Source: Diplodia intermedia
Lineage: Eukaryota > Ascomycota > Dothideomycetes > Botryosphaeriales > Botryosphaeriaceae
Length of the DNA: 64,000 nucleotides
Direction: 5' to 3'
NCBI GenBank assembly: GCA_021495925.1
Contig: JAKEKT010000108.1
Location: forward strand, 1 to 64,000
Part shown: piece after piece, positions 11,072 to 24,545 of the stretch
Numbering within the stretch: position 1 is the first letter of the stretch
Layout: the number at the start of each line of letters is the position of its first letter
Program-made: the position numbers and the translations under genes
The notes under the pieces: generated by a model
Seen by the model: the letters and a program-made list of their open reading frames with translations, nothing else
The model's database searches: none
Told to the model about the DNA's origin: nothing

Positions 11072-12733
11072 ACACGGCTCTCCGCCATCTCGAATGCGCA
11101 GCAATCCTGGATGACCCGTTTATGGAAGCGGTCTCAAGGAGGAACACCACCCCTATCGCACCTGCTGTGGATGGATACGCTCTGCATCCCGCCGCAACGC
11201 GATTCAGAAGACCAGAGGGCGCTTCGCCGGAAGGCCATCCACCGCATGGCCCTCATCTACGTCGGCGCAGAGCAAGTGCTCGTCCTCGACGCCGAACTGG
11301 ACAAGCTCTGCCACGAAGACACGCCGCGCGAGCTGACGGACGCACTCATCTCGTGCTCGCGGTGGAACGGGCGATGCTGGACGCTGGAAGAGGGGGCGCT
11401 GGCGCGAAGGTGCCTTTTCCAGTTCAAAGACGCGGCGCGGGCGGTCACGCCGCACCAGGACTCGATGCAGCAGCTCATCGTCAGGGCGGTGCGATCGCCG
11501 TGGCGCGCGGCACTCGCGGGGCTGCGTTTCAGCACCGACGCGCTGCTGCTGCGGCGGCCGGACTACGACTGGCCGCCGCCGCTCGACCACGCGGCCCGAG
11601 GACATCCATCCCATCGTGGCCAACCTGACGGACTTTGGCGCGGCGCAGGTCATGGCGCTGGACGCGCCCGTGCGGCGGACCAGGACGATTCTGCTCTGTC
11701 TGGGGAGCTTCCCGCTGGATGTGCTGTGGACCCCTTGCCCGCGGCCGCTGGCGGGCGAGGATGCGGCCGACCGATGGGTCCCGGCGATTCCGGGGCCGGA
11801 ACCGCTTGCTGAGCGTGTCAAGTTGAGGGCGGCTGCCAAGGGGCTCGTCGTGGATGATGAGGGTTGCTGGAAGCCTCCCGAGACGTTTTGCATCCCGCTG
11901 GGGGTGGTGGCGCCCCGGTTCTGCTTTCGGTACTCGCAGAGCGGAGGCGGGGATGGGCTTTGGTACGTGGTCGAATGCATCGTGGCTGCAGATGATGTGT
12001 TGCCGCGAAGTGCGTCTCAGACGGCTTGTTTGGTTTTGAGCCCCGCTCCCGCGAGCGATGACGCCGGTAGCACCCCTCAAATACTGCGAGGAGCCCGACT
12101 GCTCGTTACCAAGGGTGACATCGGGACGTCCAAGTCGTTCCACCTCCGCTATGACTGCCCCCTGGTTTGCACTATTCGAAAGAATCAACCGGACGTCGAG
12201 GAGCTGCCTGATATCCCTATCCTCACAGTAGAGAAGATACCTCCAAGTTGGAGACTCGTTATCGAAGGCAGTAAGCAACAAATCACTAATGTGGGGGAGC
12301 TGCGGTGCTGACAGAGTAACCAGCGATCGACCCGAGGGACCGCGAAAAGTTTGCCATGCGGAGCAGAGACTTCTACCACGGCGCCGGCATGGTAGCCGTC
12401 GACCGCATCCTCATCGTCGTGAGCGGCGCAGTGCCAGCGCTGGCGGTCATCCTTTCAGTGCTGCTGACCTGTTGCGGTAATTCCTGGGAAATACCGGACG
12501 AGGCAATGGGCCCTCTGACAGTGATACTGACGGCAGTGGCGGGGTGTATTGGTGTGGCTGCCATGCAGCCTCTTATACGCTGGAAGCATGCTAGAGCGTA
12601 TAATGCGTGGAAAGCCACTTTTGAGGAAGATTGGAGACCCAAGGGTTTCTTTCTCAAGCGCTTTGTCAAGAGGTTCTGCTTGCCACGTGGGCGAGTGGAA
12701 AGCGATAAGGAAAATGAGCATGTGAATGTGTAG

Positions 12734-13336
12734 ACCAATGCTTGGCTTGGATCTCTACTGGAGAATATTTAGGAAAGCTGAAAATCGCCAAGTAATGTTG
12801 AGGAATCATATTTGTCCCCCGGAGTAAACGGCAACTGCATCAACTAGTAGACGCTGTGTACGACTGTATGTGGTTGATTAGAGAGCTCCAAGTGAAGCTG
12901 AAACTGCAGTCAGCAATCGGTGCTTGCAACCAGAAAGAGGGCAGTGCATATCGTGGCTTGAAACCAGTATTCAGCGCACAGGCAGCACTGCGCCTTTTGA
13001 CAGCTGCGTCGGTGACACCAAGCAATAAGACTAGAGAGTGAATGGAAAACCAGAGTCTCGGGACTACAACGAAGCATTTCGCCAGAAATCAAGCTCAATT
13101 TGCTGCAGCTGCCTATCAGTGGACGGCGCTTACTCGCCAGCCGCAAGCCACGCTGACGAAGTAAATGAATGGTATCGAGGCCAGCTGCACGACCCCGCTT
13201 TGGGGGCGAAGAACTTGATTACCCAGTGGTGACACAACCCTCAGCCTCACATGTGGAAGTGACTATAAGTACACGCCAAAGTCTGCCTCTGTCGAATATT
13301 CTTCCTGCGGGCAATACATCAACTGACATTGCCATC
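12734..13336. other. Intergenic between HET pseudogene and calpain gene
   Basis: It should contain the 3' end of the HET gene and the promoter of the calpain-like gene. No gene, tRNA or repeat is seen. Confidence 0.5.
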
Positions 13337-16079
13337 ATGGAGTTTTACTCCGCTGGTCTCGCCGCCGACGCGGCCCCTCCGGCCGCTCTCACCAAGAAGA
13401 AGCAGCCAGCCTGTCCACCACAGCAGGTTCTCGACGAGCATTGGGAGAAGTTCATCACCAAGACCCCAGGGAAGATCACCCGCATCTTCCCGCCCAGCCT
13501 CTACGCCAACCTGCTGCCCCAAACCTTTCCAAAAACCCTGACCGGCAACGTCAGCGCAACCGCAAGCTACGAGGCCGCGAAGGAAGCCTGCGAGCGCAAA
13601 GTCAAACGCATCGTCCGCGACTGCAAGTAAGCGCACCACACACCCCCACAACCAACCACCTCCCCTAACAGCATGCCCAGACGCACCAACGAAAAATGGT
13701 CCGACCCAGACTTCGACATCGAATCCGACTTCGGCACCGACGACCTGAACTGCCTCAACAGCCTCGTCGACAGCAGCAGCGCCCCATCCGCCCCCTCCGA
13801 CGCCCCCACGCACAGCGTCACCGCCAGCGACCTGCAAAGCGCGCTCACCACCCTCACCTCCGTCCCCAACCTCCTCAACCCGGCGCAAGAAGTCTCGATG
13901 CCCAGCCTCCTCTCAGTCCTCCAAAACGCGCGCCCCGACGCCATGCCCACGCCCCAATCCGTGCACCGGGTCGACTGGATCTACGACGCGCCGTCCTTCA
14001 CGATCAACGGCTTCGGCGTGTCCGACGTGCAGCAAGGGGGGACCGGCGACTGCTGGTGGGTGGCGGCGGTGGCGACATTGTGCAGCGAGGCGGGGCTGAT
14101 GGAGCGGGTGTGCGTGGCGCGCGACGAGGAGTGCGGGGTGTACGGCTTCGTGTTCCAGCGCGACGGCGCGTGGTGCCCGGTCGTCGTCGACGACAACCTG
14201 TACCTGGCCCAAGCCGACTACGACCGGTTCGCCGCCGGCGTGTACGACCCGACGGGGAAGCAGGCGCGGCGGTGGAAGGAGCGGTATCAGACGGGGAGCG
14301 AGGCGCTGGCGTTTGCGAAATGCGCGGAGCCGAATGAGACGTGGTTGCCGCTGCTGGAGAAGGCGTATGCGAAGGTGCATGGCGATTATGCGGCCATCGG
14401 GGGCGGGTTTGCGGGGGAGGGCGTGGAGGACTTGACGGGTGGGGTGACGACGTCGGTGGATACGAATAAGGTGCTGAGTAAGGAGAGGCTGTGGCAGGAG
14501 CTGTTGAACCCCAACAAGGACTTCATTTTCGGTACGGGGACTCCCGGTTCGGCGGGTGGGGATTCGGATGCCAGGAGTGGACTTGCGTATCAGCATGCCT
14601 ATTCAGTGCTCAAGGCGGTGGAGGAAGAAGATGAGGATGGGAAGAAAGTCCGACTTGTTCGGATCAGGTACGCTCCTCCCAGTCCTACATTTTTCGGCAA
14701 CTCAGCTGAAACACTATTCAGGAACCCTTGGGGAAGGAGGAACTGGGTCGGCGAGGGAGAGTGGAACGGCCCATGGAGTGACGGCTCTAAGGAGTGGAAC
14801 GCGTACTGGTTGAACAAGCTCGACCACAAATTCGGCGACGATGGCATCTTCTGGATGACCTTCGATGACATGTTGAGTCGGTTCGACCAGCTTGACCGAA
14901 CGCGTCTCTTCGGAGAAGGTTGGAGGGTGGTTCAGCAGTGGACGACCATCAATGTCTCGTGGATCACCGGCTACATCAATACCAAATTCGTCGTCGAGAT
15001 CAAGGAAGCCGGTCTGTTTGTGTTCGTTCTCTCCAAGGTATGCGTCTTCCCCTTGAGCTGTAACAAACGGTCTCTGACTTTAAAAAACCCAGCTTGATGA
15101 TCGCTACTTCAAAGGTCTCCAAGGACAGTATGACTTTGAACTTCACTTCGTTCTCCAGGAAGCAGGATCAGAAGTCGGTGACCACATCGCTCGAGTCCGA
15201 CCCTCCAGCGCTGGTTATTGGCAGCGGAGCGTCAGTGCGGAAGTCGAACTCGACCCGGGCAAGTACGAGGTCTTCCCCAAGATCCTCGCTACGAAGAATG
15301 ACGAGCGAGACTCCGTCGAAGAGATTGTCAAGGATCTGGCGGATAAGAAACCGCAAAAGCTTAGGCAGATCGGGCTGAATTACGATTTCGCTCATGTGAA
15401 GGCCGCCCCTCTGCCGACTACTTCGAAAGATGCCGCTGGAGCCAAGTCGAAGCAAGAGCAAGAGATTGTCAAGATTGTGTCGGACGAGAAGGGCGATGTT
15501 GCCACCAAGCCAGAGTCATCAGCAGAGGCTGCCAAGGAAGAAACGGAACCGAAGCCGGAGGGTGACACTGGGGAGGAGCCACCTAAAGAGAAAGCCAAAC
15601 AAGAGGCAGCAACAGAGGCTGTCAAGGAAGAGGCGGTGACGAAGGGGGTCAAAGAGGAACAGGCTGCTCCGTCCAGCGAAGAGTCTACAAAGGCCGACAG
15701 TAGCCACGAGAATCCTGTGGCGGCCAAGGAAGAAAAGCCAGCGGATACCAAGCAGGCGCCAGCCGAAGTTGCAGCAGAGCCCGTCAAGACCCCTGAGAAG
15801 GTGGCCGCTCCCCCTGACCCGAGACCACCGATGCCGAAGCCAGAAGTTGATGAAGCAAACCAACTGGAGCCCGAGCCACAGCCGGAACCCGACCCCCAAG
15901 AAGCTGGAGCCAAAGCAGCTGATGATGAAGAGGGTAGTCCATGGAATGCTGTCTGTGTGGTTGGTCTCCGAGTTTTCTCGAAGGACTCAGAGATGACTAT
16001 CAAGCTGGAGGCCCCGGCATCTGCTGAGGAAGGATCTGCGCTGAACGTGGATGGCGAAGCGACGGGAGGCACGATGTAA
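13337..16079 (+). CDS. Calpain-like cysteine protease with acidic/Lys-Pro-rich tail
   Basis: Four exons (13337-13626, 13672-14667, 14722-15037, 15093-16079) give 862 residues. The introns are 45, 54 and 55 nt, all GT-AG, the last with a CTGAC branch. The catalytic triad of family C2 is complete: Cys224 in GGTGDCWW, His405 in AYQHAYSVL, and Asn430 in RNPWG, which the second intron splits at codon 429. The upstream FTINGFGVSDVQQGGTGD block and the PWSDGSKEW block after Asn430 are typical. The catalytic core is followed by a beta-sandwich-like region (KFVVEIKEAGLFVFVLSK, then LHFVLQEAG). The last roughly 200 residues are rich in Glu, Lys, Ala and Pro and probably unstructured. Calpains make limited cuts in regulatory proteins in the cytosol, usually with calcium; no EF-hand is seen. 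The ATG at 13337 is the first in the conserved frame. The gene is intact and stops about 280 bp before RIP-mutated DNA. Confidence 0.9.
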
Positions 16080-16360
16080 TGGAATTTGGTTTTGTTATTT
16101 CACAGCAGACACTCCACTCATTGAAACGATCGATGAACTGATTGGCATGAACCATGGAAGAAAGCAGGGCCGTAGGTGATTTCCTTTCTCCAATAACTGT
16201 TCTATGATGATAATTTGACTCATGCGAGGATTACAACCAGCTCGCTTAGAAGAGTAAAGCCTATAAGACGATATTATTATAATGTGGCGAGATTATAAAT
16301 CTCTAAAAGTAAAGGTCGTAAGACGATAAATTCCGGTGCTAATAGAAGATAATAAGAAAA

Positions 16361-16787
16361 CTAAAGAGCTAAGACACTTTATTCTTAGATAATAAAGTAG
16401 AAGCCCCTTAAATCTATTTTATACTCGTTAAAGATAAGCTTCTTTATAATAATATACGTCTTTCTAAACGGGTTTCTTAGCTTATAGTCTAACTTAAAAA
16501 TATATTCGCTTTAATATATTAACTTAAGAGTTTTAATATACTTAAGTAATAACTCTTTATCGTAAGAAATTTCTTATAGAATATTTTTATTATTAGCTTT
16601 AGTCGATAAACTATATCTTATTTCTATATTATATTTATAGAGGGTAGTTCGAATTAAACTATAGTACTTTTTATAGCTAAAAATAGAGTTTATAATACAT
16701 CTTCTATAGTTAGAATTAAGAGATAAATTAAAAAGAAAAGAAATAAGATAAGTATTATAAATAATAGTAAAATACGTAGTTAAAGAG
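16361..16787 (-). pseudogene. RIP-mutated 3' part of the gene at 49.8-52.1 kb
   Basis: Read on the minus strand from the left border of the outer LTR element, in the exact phase in which the gene at 49,788-52,093 is cut, this stretch stays open for about 140 codons. It has only a handful of stops, all TAA or TAG, in DNA so AT-rich that a stop would be expected every ten or so codons by chance. The reading has a mixed, protein-like composition (for example NSNYRRCIINSIF and NEYKIDLRGF). The border word AAGAG (16783-16787) matches the AAGGG at 49,788-49,792 except for one G-to-A change of the RIP type. The simplest reading is that this is the missing 3' part of one gene cut by the insertion and later mutated by RIP spreading from the repeats. 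The endpoint at 16361 is the first TAG that could be the real stop; it is uncertain. Confidence 0.55.
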
Positions 16788-16913
16788 TATTAAAATATAA
16801 ATAGAATAGCTTAGTTAGTAAGAAGTAAAGTATATAAGTAAATCTCTTTAAGTCTTTTCTTCGCTTCTTATACTAATATAATAATCTCTTACTAAATACT
16901 TTAAATTTTAATA
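16788..16913 (+). repeat. Left LTR of the outer element, RIP-mutated
   Basis: This 126-bp sequence matches the intact LTR at 49,663-49,787 with G-to-A and C-to-T changes: TATTAAAATATAAATAGAA against TGTTGGAATATAAATAGAA at the start, and TTTTAATA against TTCCAACA at the end. The inner AATAGCTTAGTTAG and TATATAAG words are preserved. It is followed by GTTATAAGCTTAACTACG, the place where a primer-binding site would be. Confidence 0.8.
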
Positions 16914-18032
16914 GTTATAAGCTTAACTACGTTATAGATACTTTTTACTATTTAAGCGCTTCTTCTTAAGTACTTCTTATATATTTTAAGATATTATACG
17001 TTATTTTAAAGATATCTAGACGAATATTATCTTACTATTAAAATTAATCTTTAAAAATCGCGCTAAGACTAGTACTAATTAATTTCTTATAGTTTATATA
17101 GCTAGAATCTTAATTCTTAGCTACGTAGCTAGTCGCGCTATTATATAGTAAGAGAAAGAAGTTAGATCTAATAAATATTAAATCTTTATATTTATCTCGT
17201 ACTACTATCTCTAATTAAATCGCTTCGAAACTTTATATATAAAAAGAAGATATACGAAAGAGCTTAAAAATAAAGTTATATTAATATTAGTCTAGCTAGT
17301 ATTAAGTAACTCTTTACTATTTTTATTAAAATTACTTTCTCTTTTCTTTATAATCGCTACGTAGAATTTACGTATTTATATATTAAAATCTTTATAATAA
17401 CTTATTTAACTTAGCCGCGTATTTTACGTAATCTTTATATTACTTATTTACGAACGAAAGCCGAAAATTAACTATATACTAAAGAAAAAGCTACTATTAA
17501 TCTATCTTTTAAAGATCTTAAACTATCTACTTATTTATTCGCTATTTAGAAGTCTTTCTTAGACTATATAAAGATAGATTAAATATAAGATTATATATAA
17601 AGTTCTTTATTCGTAGAAAACCTTTAAGTATTAGTTAAAATATAGTAGTCGACGAATTAATTTAATATAGCTTAAGTATCTAAAATATTTAATTTTAATT
17701 TTTATTCTCTTAAAATCTATAATCTCGTTCTTAAGTAATAGATATCTATTTATTATATCTTTAAAAATTCTTATCTACGCCTCTACTTTTATAAAAATAA
17801 AGATAGATCTCTCTCTATTAACTTTAAAGCTATACTTTATAACTAGTAAAAGACTTATATCTTTTATATTTAGTACTAAAAGTAAGAACTCTTTTTCTAC
17901 TCTAAAAATAGCTCTTTACTCTAAAATTTTTATTACTTTAAAATTCGTCTCTCGACTCTTAATTCTAACCGCTACTACGCCGTCTATAAAACTAACTATA
18001 GCCTTAGATACTATATTTTTAGCTTAAGACTA
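16914..18032. mobile_element. RIP-mutated repeat remnant next to the left LTR
   Basis: AT-rich sequence without CpA. From about 17,050 it carries a stretch (CGCGCTAAGACTAGTACTA, then GCTAGAATCTTAATTCTTAGC) like the 5' monomer of LINE copy B at 25,830-25,900. So part of it may be the 5' end of a LINE-related element cut by the LINE at 18,033. The rest diverges and is not identified. Confidence 0.4.
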
Positions 18033-21000
18033 TATTTATTTATTTATTTATTTATTTAGTTTAACGTCTCTCTAGAGTCTAGAACTATTAAAGACGAGAT
18101 TTCTTAAGAGAGTCTACTTCTATCTATATATTTAAATATATACGTGCCGAAGAGGGGTTTTAGAAGAGTACTAAAAATAGTATACTTAAAAGCTTAAAGA
18201 AGAGTAAAGAGCGTAGATAAGATAAAAAAAAGATAAATAAAATAAAGTAAGAGCTTAGAAACTAATAAAAATAGAGATAAAAATAAAGTAAGTAAGCTCT
18301 CTTTTTAGAGAGAGTCTTTTTAGCTAGTTAGATTTATTAAGCTTTCTTCTATCTAAGACTAATACTTACTTACTATTTATTATAACTAGCTAAAGTATTA
18401 CTATTAGCGAACTAGCTATATAACTCTACTTCTAAATTTAGAAATCTAAAAAAGAGCTCTAAATAGAGGTTACTTAATTAAAAATTAAATTTTAACTTTT
18501 TAGCCTCGTTAGCTTAGTTATTAACTATATTAGATAGCTATAGATACTAGTAGAAATAACTATTTAAGCTTAAATATCTACTATTTAGTCGTTTTTCTTT
18601 AGTTCTCGCCCGTTTCTACTTTAAATCGAAAGCGGCGAGAACGCCGAGAATAAGAAGAAGTAGAAGAAGAGAATAAAAGAAAGAAATAAATATAAATAAG
18701 CGTTTAGTAGTACGTATTTAGATCTTATTAGATAAGTTATTTAATTACTATCGTCTAGTAGTAATCTTTATTTATTCTAAGAACTTAGTCGTTAGACTAG
18801 TCTCTAGAGTTAAGAAAAAGAGATTTAAAAGATTAAGTTAATACTTCTTAAGCCCGTCTTTTAAGAGAACTCGAGAACCTCTATAAAGAGAGTAAGAGAG
18901 AAGTAAATAGCGTAATATCTATCTAGCTATATAACTATATCTATATTAGTTATTTTTAATATAGTTAAGACGATAAAGATAAGACTTAAAGTAGTCGTAT
19001 TCGATCTTTAGTTAATAGAAAATAAAGGTCGTTTCTCTAACTTTTATAGAAGATTTAAGCCGCTACTCTATCTTTAAACTAAAGATATATTTATAGAACG
19101 AGTTTAACGTTAATTTAAGCTTTATTTTCTACTTCTTATAGGTCTTCTACTTAACTTTACTTTAATAGAAGCTTAGAGAAGTAGAGACTTTACTTAAAGA
19201 GTACTTCGTAGCTCTTTTTATAAGTCGATTAATATACTCGTTATCTAGAACGTTCTCGTAGCTAAAGTATTATTCTAGAGAGATAGTATTTTCTCTAGTT
19301 CTTAGCGTTTTAGCTAATCTAATAGTCTAAATTTACTATACTTACTTAGGCGTATTAGTAGGCTTACTTAATTTAAGAATCGCGGTCTAGTTATTTATAT
19401 AGATTCTTATATCTTTAAAGACGTATTTAACTTTAATAACGAGTTTTAGAGCTATTACTAGCTTCTTTATCTTATTATTATATACTAAATTCTTAAAATT
19501 AAGGTTTTTATAAATCTAGCGCGCTAGATTCTCTTTAGATTAGCTAAAGTTAAAGGCTACTATTTCGATCTCTACGTTTCTATTCGTAGATAGAATAAAG
19601 ACGTTAGAATAGATAGCTATTTAATTAAAGAATATTCTCTTAACTTTAAGCGCGTAGATCTTAGTCTACTTCTCTTTATTTAAGAGGCTAATCGTAGTCG
19701 AATAGAGTAGTTTAAATAACTACGATAAAAAGTAAAAAAATTTAACTACTTTTAAAAACGCGAATTATATTTTTAAAAGAAGTTTAATCTTCTCTAACTA
19801 TATAGATCTATCTAAAACTTATTAATTTAGATTAATCTTCTCTAGTTTAATTTAAATAGAATAGAATTCTTCGAGTAAATTCGTTCTAAGAGTATATTTT
19901 TATAACTACTTATTTAAACGAATATTTACTAGTAGAATTCTACTCTCTATTTCTAAAGAAATTATAGAGATAGTCTTAAAAACCTTTAGAATCTTTTATA
20001 AAATAAGATTCTAAAGAACTCTAAATTAGTAAGTAAACTATCTCTAATTTTTCTAGTAGATTTTAAAGCCGTAGTCTATAACCGTAGTAATATAAGCTAG
20101 ATATAGCTAGCGAATTATATAGAAAAAAAGCCCTCTCTCGATATTAGCTAGTCTAGAGAGACGATAGAAGATTAAACGAATCTAGCTAATTCTTTTAAAT
20201 ATATACGTTTTAAAGATAAATTTATAGTTAAAGTAAATTTCTAGTTATTTAATCTATTCTTTAGATTCTATTACGTTTTTCGTAGAGAGCGTAATTAAAA
20301 TAAAATAAGATTTTAAGTCTTTCTTAAAAGAACGAGCGAAGTAAATAAGCTTTATTTTTTTTAAATTAAATTTAATATAGTTTTTCTATTTTCGCGTATA
20401 GAGTTTACTTATCTTCTTTTCTAAAATCGTCTTATTACGTTTCTAGCTATCGAAGCTAGCTATAAGTATAATATCGTCGATATAAGAGAGAAATAAAGCT
20501 TTAAAGATAAAAAATAACTCTTAAAAATAAATTAAAAAGAGAATAAATAAGATTAGATTTTTTTATAAAATATTTATCTTTATTAAGCTAAACTCTTTCT
20601 TCTCTTCGTTAAACGCGAGGCTTAGTATTTATATAAATATAAACGATTTTATCTATATAAGTAGATTAATTAATATACTAATTTAAGCTATTATAGCTAG
20701 AAGTTATTCTTTAACTATATAGTTAAAGACGCTTTTAATATTAAGAAAAAGTACGAAGGTTTTATATTTAAAATAGTAGTTCTTCTCTACTTTATTTAAT
20801 AAAAGTATTATAATATCGATCGCGAATTTCTTTAATCTTTCTCTAATTTAGATATAGTAAAAAAAGTTAAAGATCTTTATTAGATAGTCTAATCTTTTAG
20901 TTATAATTCGTTCTAGTACTTTTTTAAGATAATTAAGAAGAGAAATAATACGATAAAACTTTAAGTTCGCGATATTACTTTTTTTCTTATTTAGAATTAC

Positions 21001-24000
21001 TTCGATAGTCGTATACTAGCCTATAAAATAATATTTATAGGTGAATAGTATAAAAAAAATCTTATTAAAGACGTCGAGCTTTACTTTAAATATATAAATA
21101 ATAATCTCTTACGTAATAGCGTTTAGTTTTAGCGTTTTTTCTTTAATTTATATAGAGTACGCATTCTCGATTTTTCTTAAACTAAGCTCTAGCTAGTTTT
21201 AGCGTTTAGAGACGTAGCTTTACTAGTTAAAAGAAACGATAGAAGAGAATAATAAAAAAAGTCTTTTTTTAAAAGCTAAATACTTTCTCTTAAAACTATT
21301 TTCTAGACGTTTTTTCGTATACGTATTATAACTAATCTTAAGAATTCTAGTATACGTTCTAAACTTAGTATAAGTTATAGTCTTAAAGATAGTCTTAAAG
21401 ATTTCTTTTTCTAGAAAAAAATTTTAGTATTTATATTTAGTTCTCTTAATCGCTTTAAAGTAAATATTTCGACTATTTAAGTATCTTTACTTATTCTCTT
21501 TTATACGTAGAGATTTAAAAGCGTTAGTCTCTTTTCGTAGTTATTTTTATTCTTCTAAAAGCTCGTTTAACTACTACGATTTAGATCGAGCTTCTAGTTT
21601 TAATTAAAAAATAGAAAGATTTATTATAATAGATATAATCTAGTTAAGACTTATCTCTAGAGTATCTAGCGCGAATATTTAGCGAATTAAGCCTTCTATT
21701 AAGTCTTTAAAGATATCTTTTAATAAGAGATTTAATTCTAAGCTTTTTAAAGTCTTAAATACTATCGTCTCTATCTATTATTTAAAGATTTTTTAAAACT
21801 TAGACTAGTCGGCCTTTTTTATATTAAATCTAGTAATAATAGCTACTATAAAAGATTTCGTATAGCCGGCCGATTTTAGACTAAATAGAATTATCTTATA
21901 ATTAAAATTAAAGTTTGCGATCGTTTATTAGTCGATAATTCTATTAGCTAAGACTAATATAATAAGTATAAAATTAATAATCGTCTCTCTTTTTAGATAA
22001 AGATAATAAAAGATACTCTTACTCTCTTTATTTAAAAGAAATAGATCGTTTTCTTTTAATTATTTTACTAGTTAATTAGCGCTAGATAAGAAAGAAGATT
22101 CTAAATTCTACTAAAAATAATAAATATTAAAATTTTTAACTACTATAGCCTACGTTCTAAGAGATTATTATTATAGAACGCGTTTTAAAGTAAGTCGAAA
22201 ATCGTTACTCGTTTAATTCTTCTAGTTATATAAGTTAAATAGCTTAAACTTTAACTTTCGCTACTCTATACTTAAAACTATTAGATTAGAACTTTACTAG
22301 AATCTAGTCTCTAAATTTATCTTCGTTTTTCTAAGAAAGTAGAAGACGTAGATTAGTATTTAAGACCTTAGATTAAAAGAATAGACTAATAGAATTTAAA
22401 CGAATAAGAAGTAATTAATTAATTAAAAGCTTAAGTTCTTATAGAGTAAAATATATAATTCTTAATAAAGAACGAGGTCTATCTTTAATTCTACTATAAT
22501 ATTTAGAATAGATTTCGTTATTAAAATACTTCTATTTAAGTTAGCTTATAGAACTTATAAAGAACTTATTTAAAATAAGTTTATTTAGAGTTTTTTAAAG
22601 TATTTCTTAGTTCTCTTAGCTTCTTCGTCTTAATAAAAACGCTATAAATATAGAGATATTTAGAGATAGTCTTTTAAATCTTCTCTTTAATCTTAAACGC
22701 GAGAACTAGTAAGTTTATAAATTACTTTACTCTTCTAGCCTCTAGCGTAAGCTAATAGAAGATACTAATAATCTTTAGATTATTATTATAGACCTTAATT
22801 TCTATTTAAATAGCCTTACTAAAGTTCTTATAAAAGAGAATTAAAAGGTCTCGTATAGATATATTATATACGGCTATTTTATACTACGTATAATTTTTTA
22901 TAATTAATTAAATAGAGATAATCTAATTAATTATTATCTTATTCTTTAAAAGAAATTCGGCGAAGAAGTTCTTATATATAATAAGTATAATATTTTTTTT
23001 TAATAAAAGAGAGATTATTATAATTATAAATTTTATTCTCTTAAGCTAGTTTAAAAATATCTTATTAAAGACGTTTCGTAGTCTAAAGAATAAGAAGTTC
23101 GCGATTTTTATAGTTAATATAAGAATAATCTATCGCGTAACTTTTTTAAATATAGAGATCTTTAACTTCTTCTTTAAAAAAAAAGTAATTTATAGTTCTT
23201 CTTTTAACGCGATAATAGTAGTTATTAAGATATACGTAGATTAGCTAGATACTATAATTAACTACTACGTAGACTTTAAGTATTATAAGATTAAGAAGAT
23301 AGCTCTTTATAAAATCTAGTTTAAGAAAATAGTAATAATAAACTTAAATAAGTTCTTTATTTTCTTCGTAAGATTTATTACGGTCTTTTTAAGAGCTCGA
23401 ACTTACGTAGTAAGAACCGCGTTAGTCTTATCTATAGTTTTATTCGTCTTAGTATACTATCGTACGATTTTAATTAGATCTAAAATAGATCTCTATTTTT
23501 TTTTAAAGAGAGCGAGATTTACGATCTTAACTAGAAGACTAAATACGTATTTTATAATCTCTTTTAATAATCGTAAATTTATTTTAAGTTATTATACGTT
23601 CTTAATATTTAAGTTAATATAGAATTTAAAGATAAATTAAGAGTTTAATATTTCTTTCTTTACGAAGAGAGTTAGTATAATTCTTAGAAAAAGCTATTTC
23701 TTATATAGATTCTCTTATAAAAAGAGATTTTTTACGAATTTAGAGATTAAGAGGTCTAGTATAGCTACTATTAAAAAAGACGTAAACGTAGTTAAAGAAT
23801 TCTTAAAGTTTTTTATAGTCGTATTTATAGTCTTAAAGTCTATATTCTACGTTAGAGAAGATAGAGTAGAACTTAAAGAGAGTAAATTCTACTTTAAAGA
23901 AGATATTCTAGATTTAAAAGAGAATTTCTAAGCTCTTTCTATAAGAAAAACGTATAGAAATAATAGAAATAAACGAGAAATAAACTAAAAGTAAATTATT

Positions 24001-24545
24001 AGCTTTAATTTTATCTAAACTAAGTCGTAAATAAAAGAAATCTAGACTAAAATAAGAACTTTTCTTAATTACTTACTTTCTAGAAGTAAATAAAGAGGTC
24101 GATAGAGCTAGCGCGAATATTAAAGGTTTTAAAAAATTAAGTAACGTCTTAGCGTTAAGCTTAGATTATACGAAGCGTCTATATATATAAAACTCTTTAG
24201 TAAGATCTAGAAAAGAGACTTTTAGTAGACTTTAAAATAGAATTCTCGGGCGTAGAAAAGAGCTATTAAAATATAACTTTAAGAATAAATTTCTTAGTAT
24301 CGTATAATTCTTTATACGAAGTTTAGAGCGAATTTAAGTAGTTTTTAAGAATAAAAGAAGCTATAAAGCTCTAGCTAATCTAATACTATTTAGAGTATCT
24401 CTTTTTTTACGTATTATATAATAGCGCGTACGTCTATAAAGCTAAGAATCGAGATTCTAGCTTAGAGAATTAAGGGCTTTTAAACGATATTAGTCTTAAC
24501 GTAATTTTTAAGAGTCGAATTTAAGGTATATTATTAAAACTATAT
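18033..24545 (-). mobile_element. Tad-like LINE, copy A, RIP-mutated
   Basis: The A-rich 3' tail (TATTTATTTATT on the plus strand, 18,033-18,058) and the adjoining GTTTAACGTCTCTCTAGAGTC mirror the plus-strand ends of copies B and D. The body is the reverse complement of their sequence. One copy of the 5' monomer lies at about 24,100-24,515, so this copy is close to full length (about 6.5 kb). LINEs of the fungal Tad group encode a nucleic-acid-binding ORF1 and an ORF2 with endonuclease, reverse transcriptase and RNase H. All frames are destroyed by RIP-type stops. The boundaries are accurate to some tens of bases. Confidence 0.7.

Larger units (their letters stand above)
9517..12733 (+). pseudogene. 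HET-domain gene split by a MITE
   Basis: The N-terminus (MDHIPYPNLDVPPIVVPYL) and following helical region are typical of long fungal HET proteins. The HET domain begins at YTAISHVWIDGHGNP, just before 10587, and resumes at LLWMDTLCIPP (about 11158) and RCWTLEEGALARRC (about 11373). Between them lies a 488-bp mobile element flanked by the 8-bp repeat GACTCGCC. With the element and one repeat copy removed, the frame reads straight through (Arg-Leu-Ala-Thr-Arg). A second break is a +1 shift in a CCG run at 11571-11583, after which the frame continues as STTRPEDIHPIVANL. Near the end a 53-nt intron (12271-12323, GTAAGC...CAG, branch CTGAC) joins a last exon with two hydrophobic segments, probably membrane spans, and a basic tail ending at 12733. 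HET domains trigger incompatibility and cell death after fusion with non-self. The element brings an immediate stop (10588-10590), so this copy should be dead. Confidence 0.85.
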
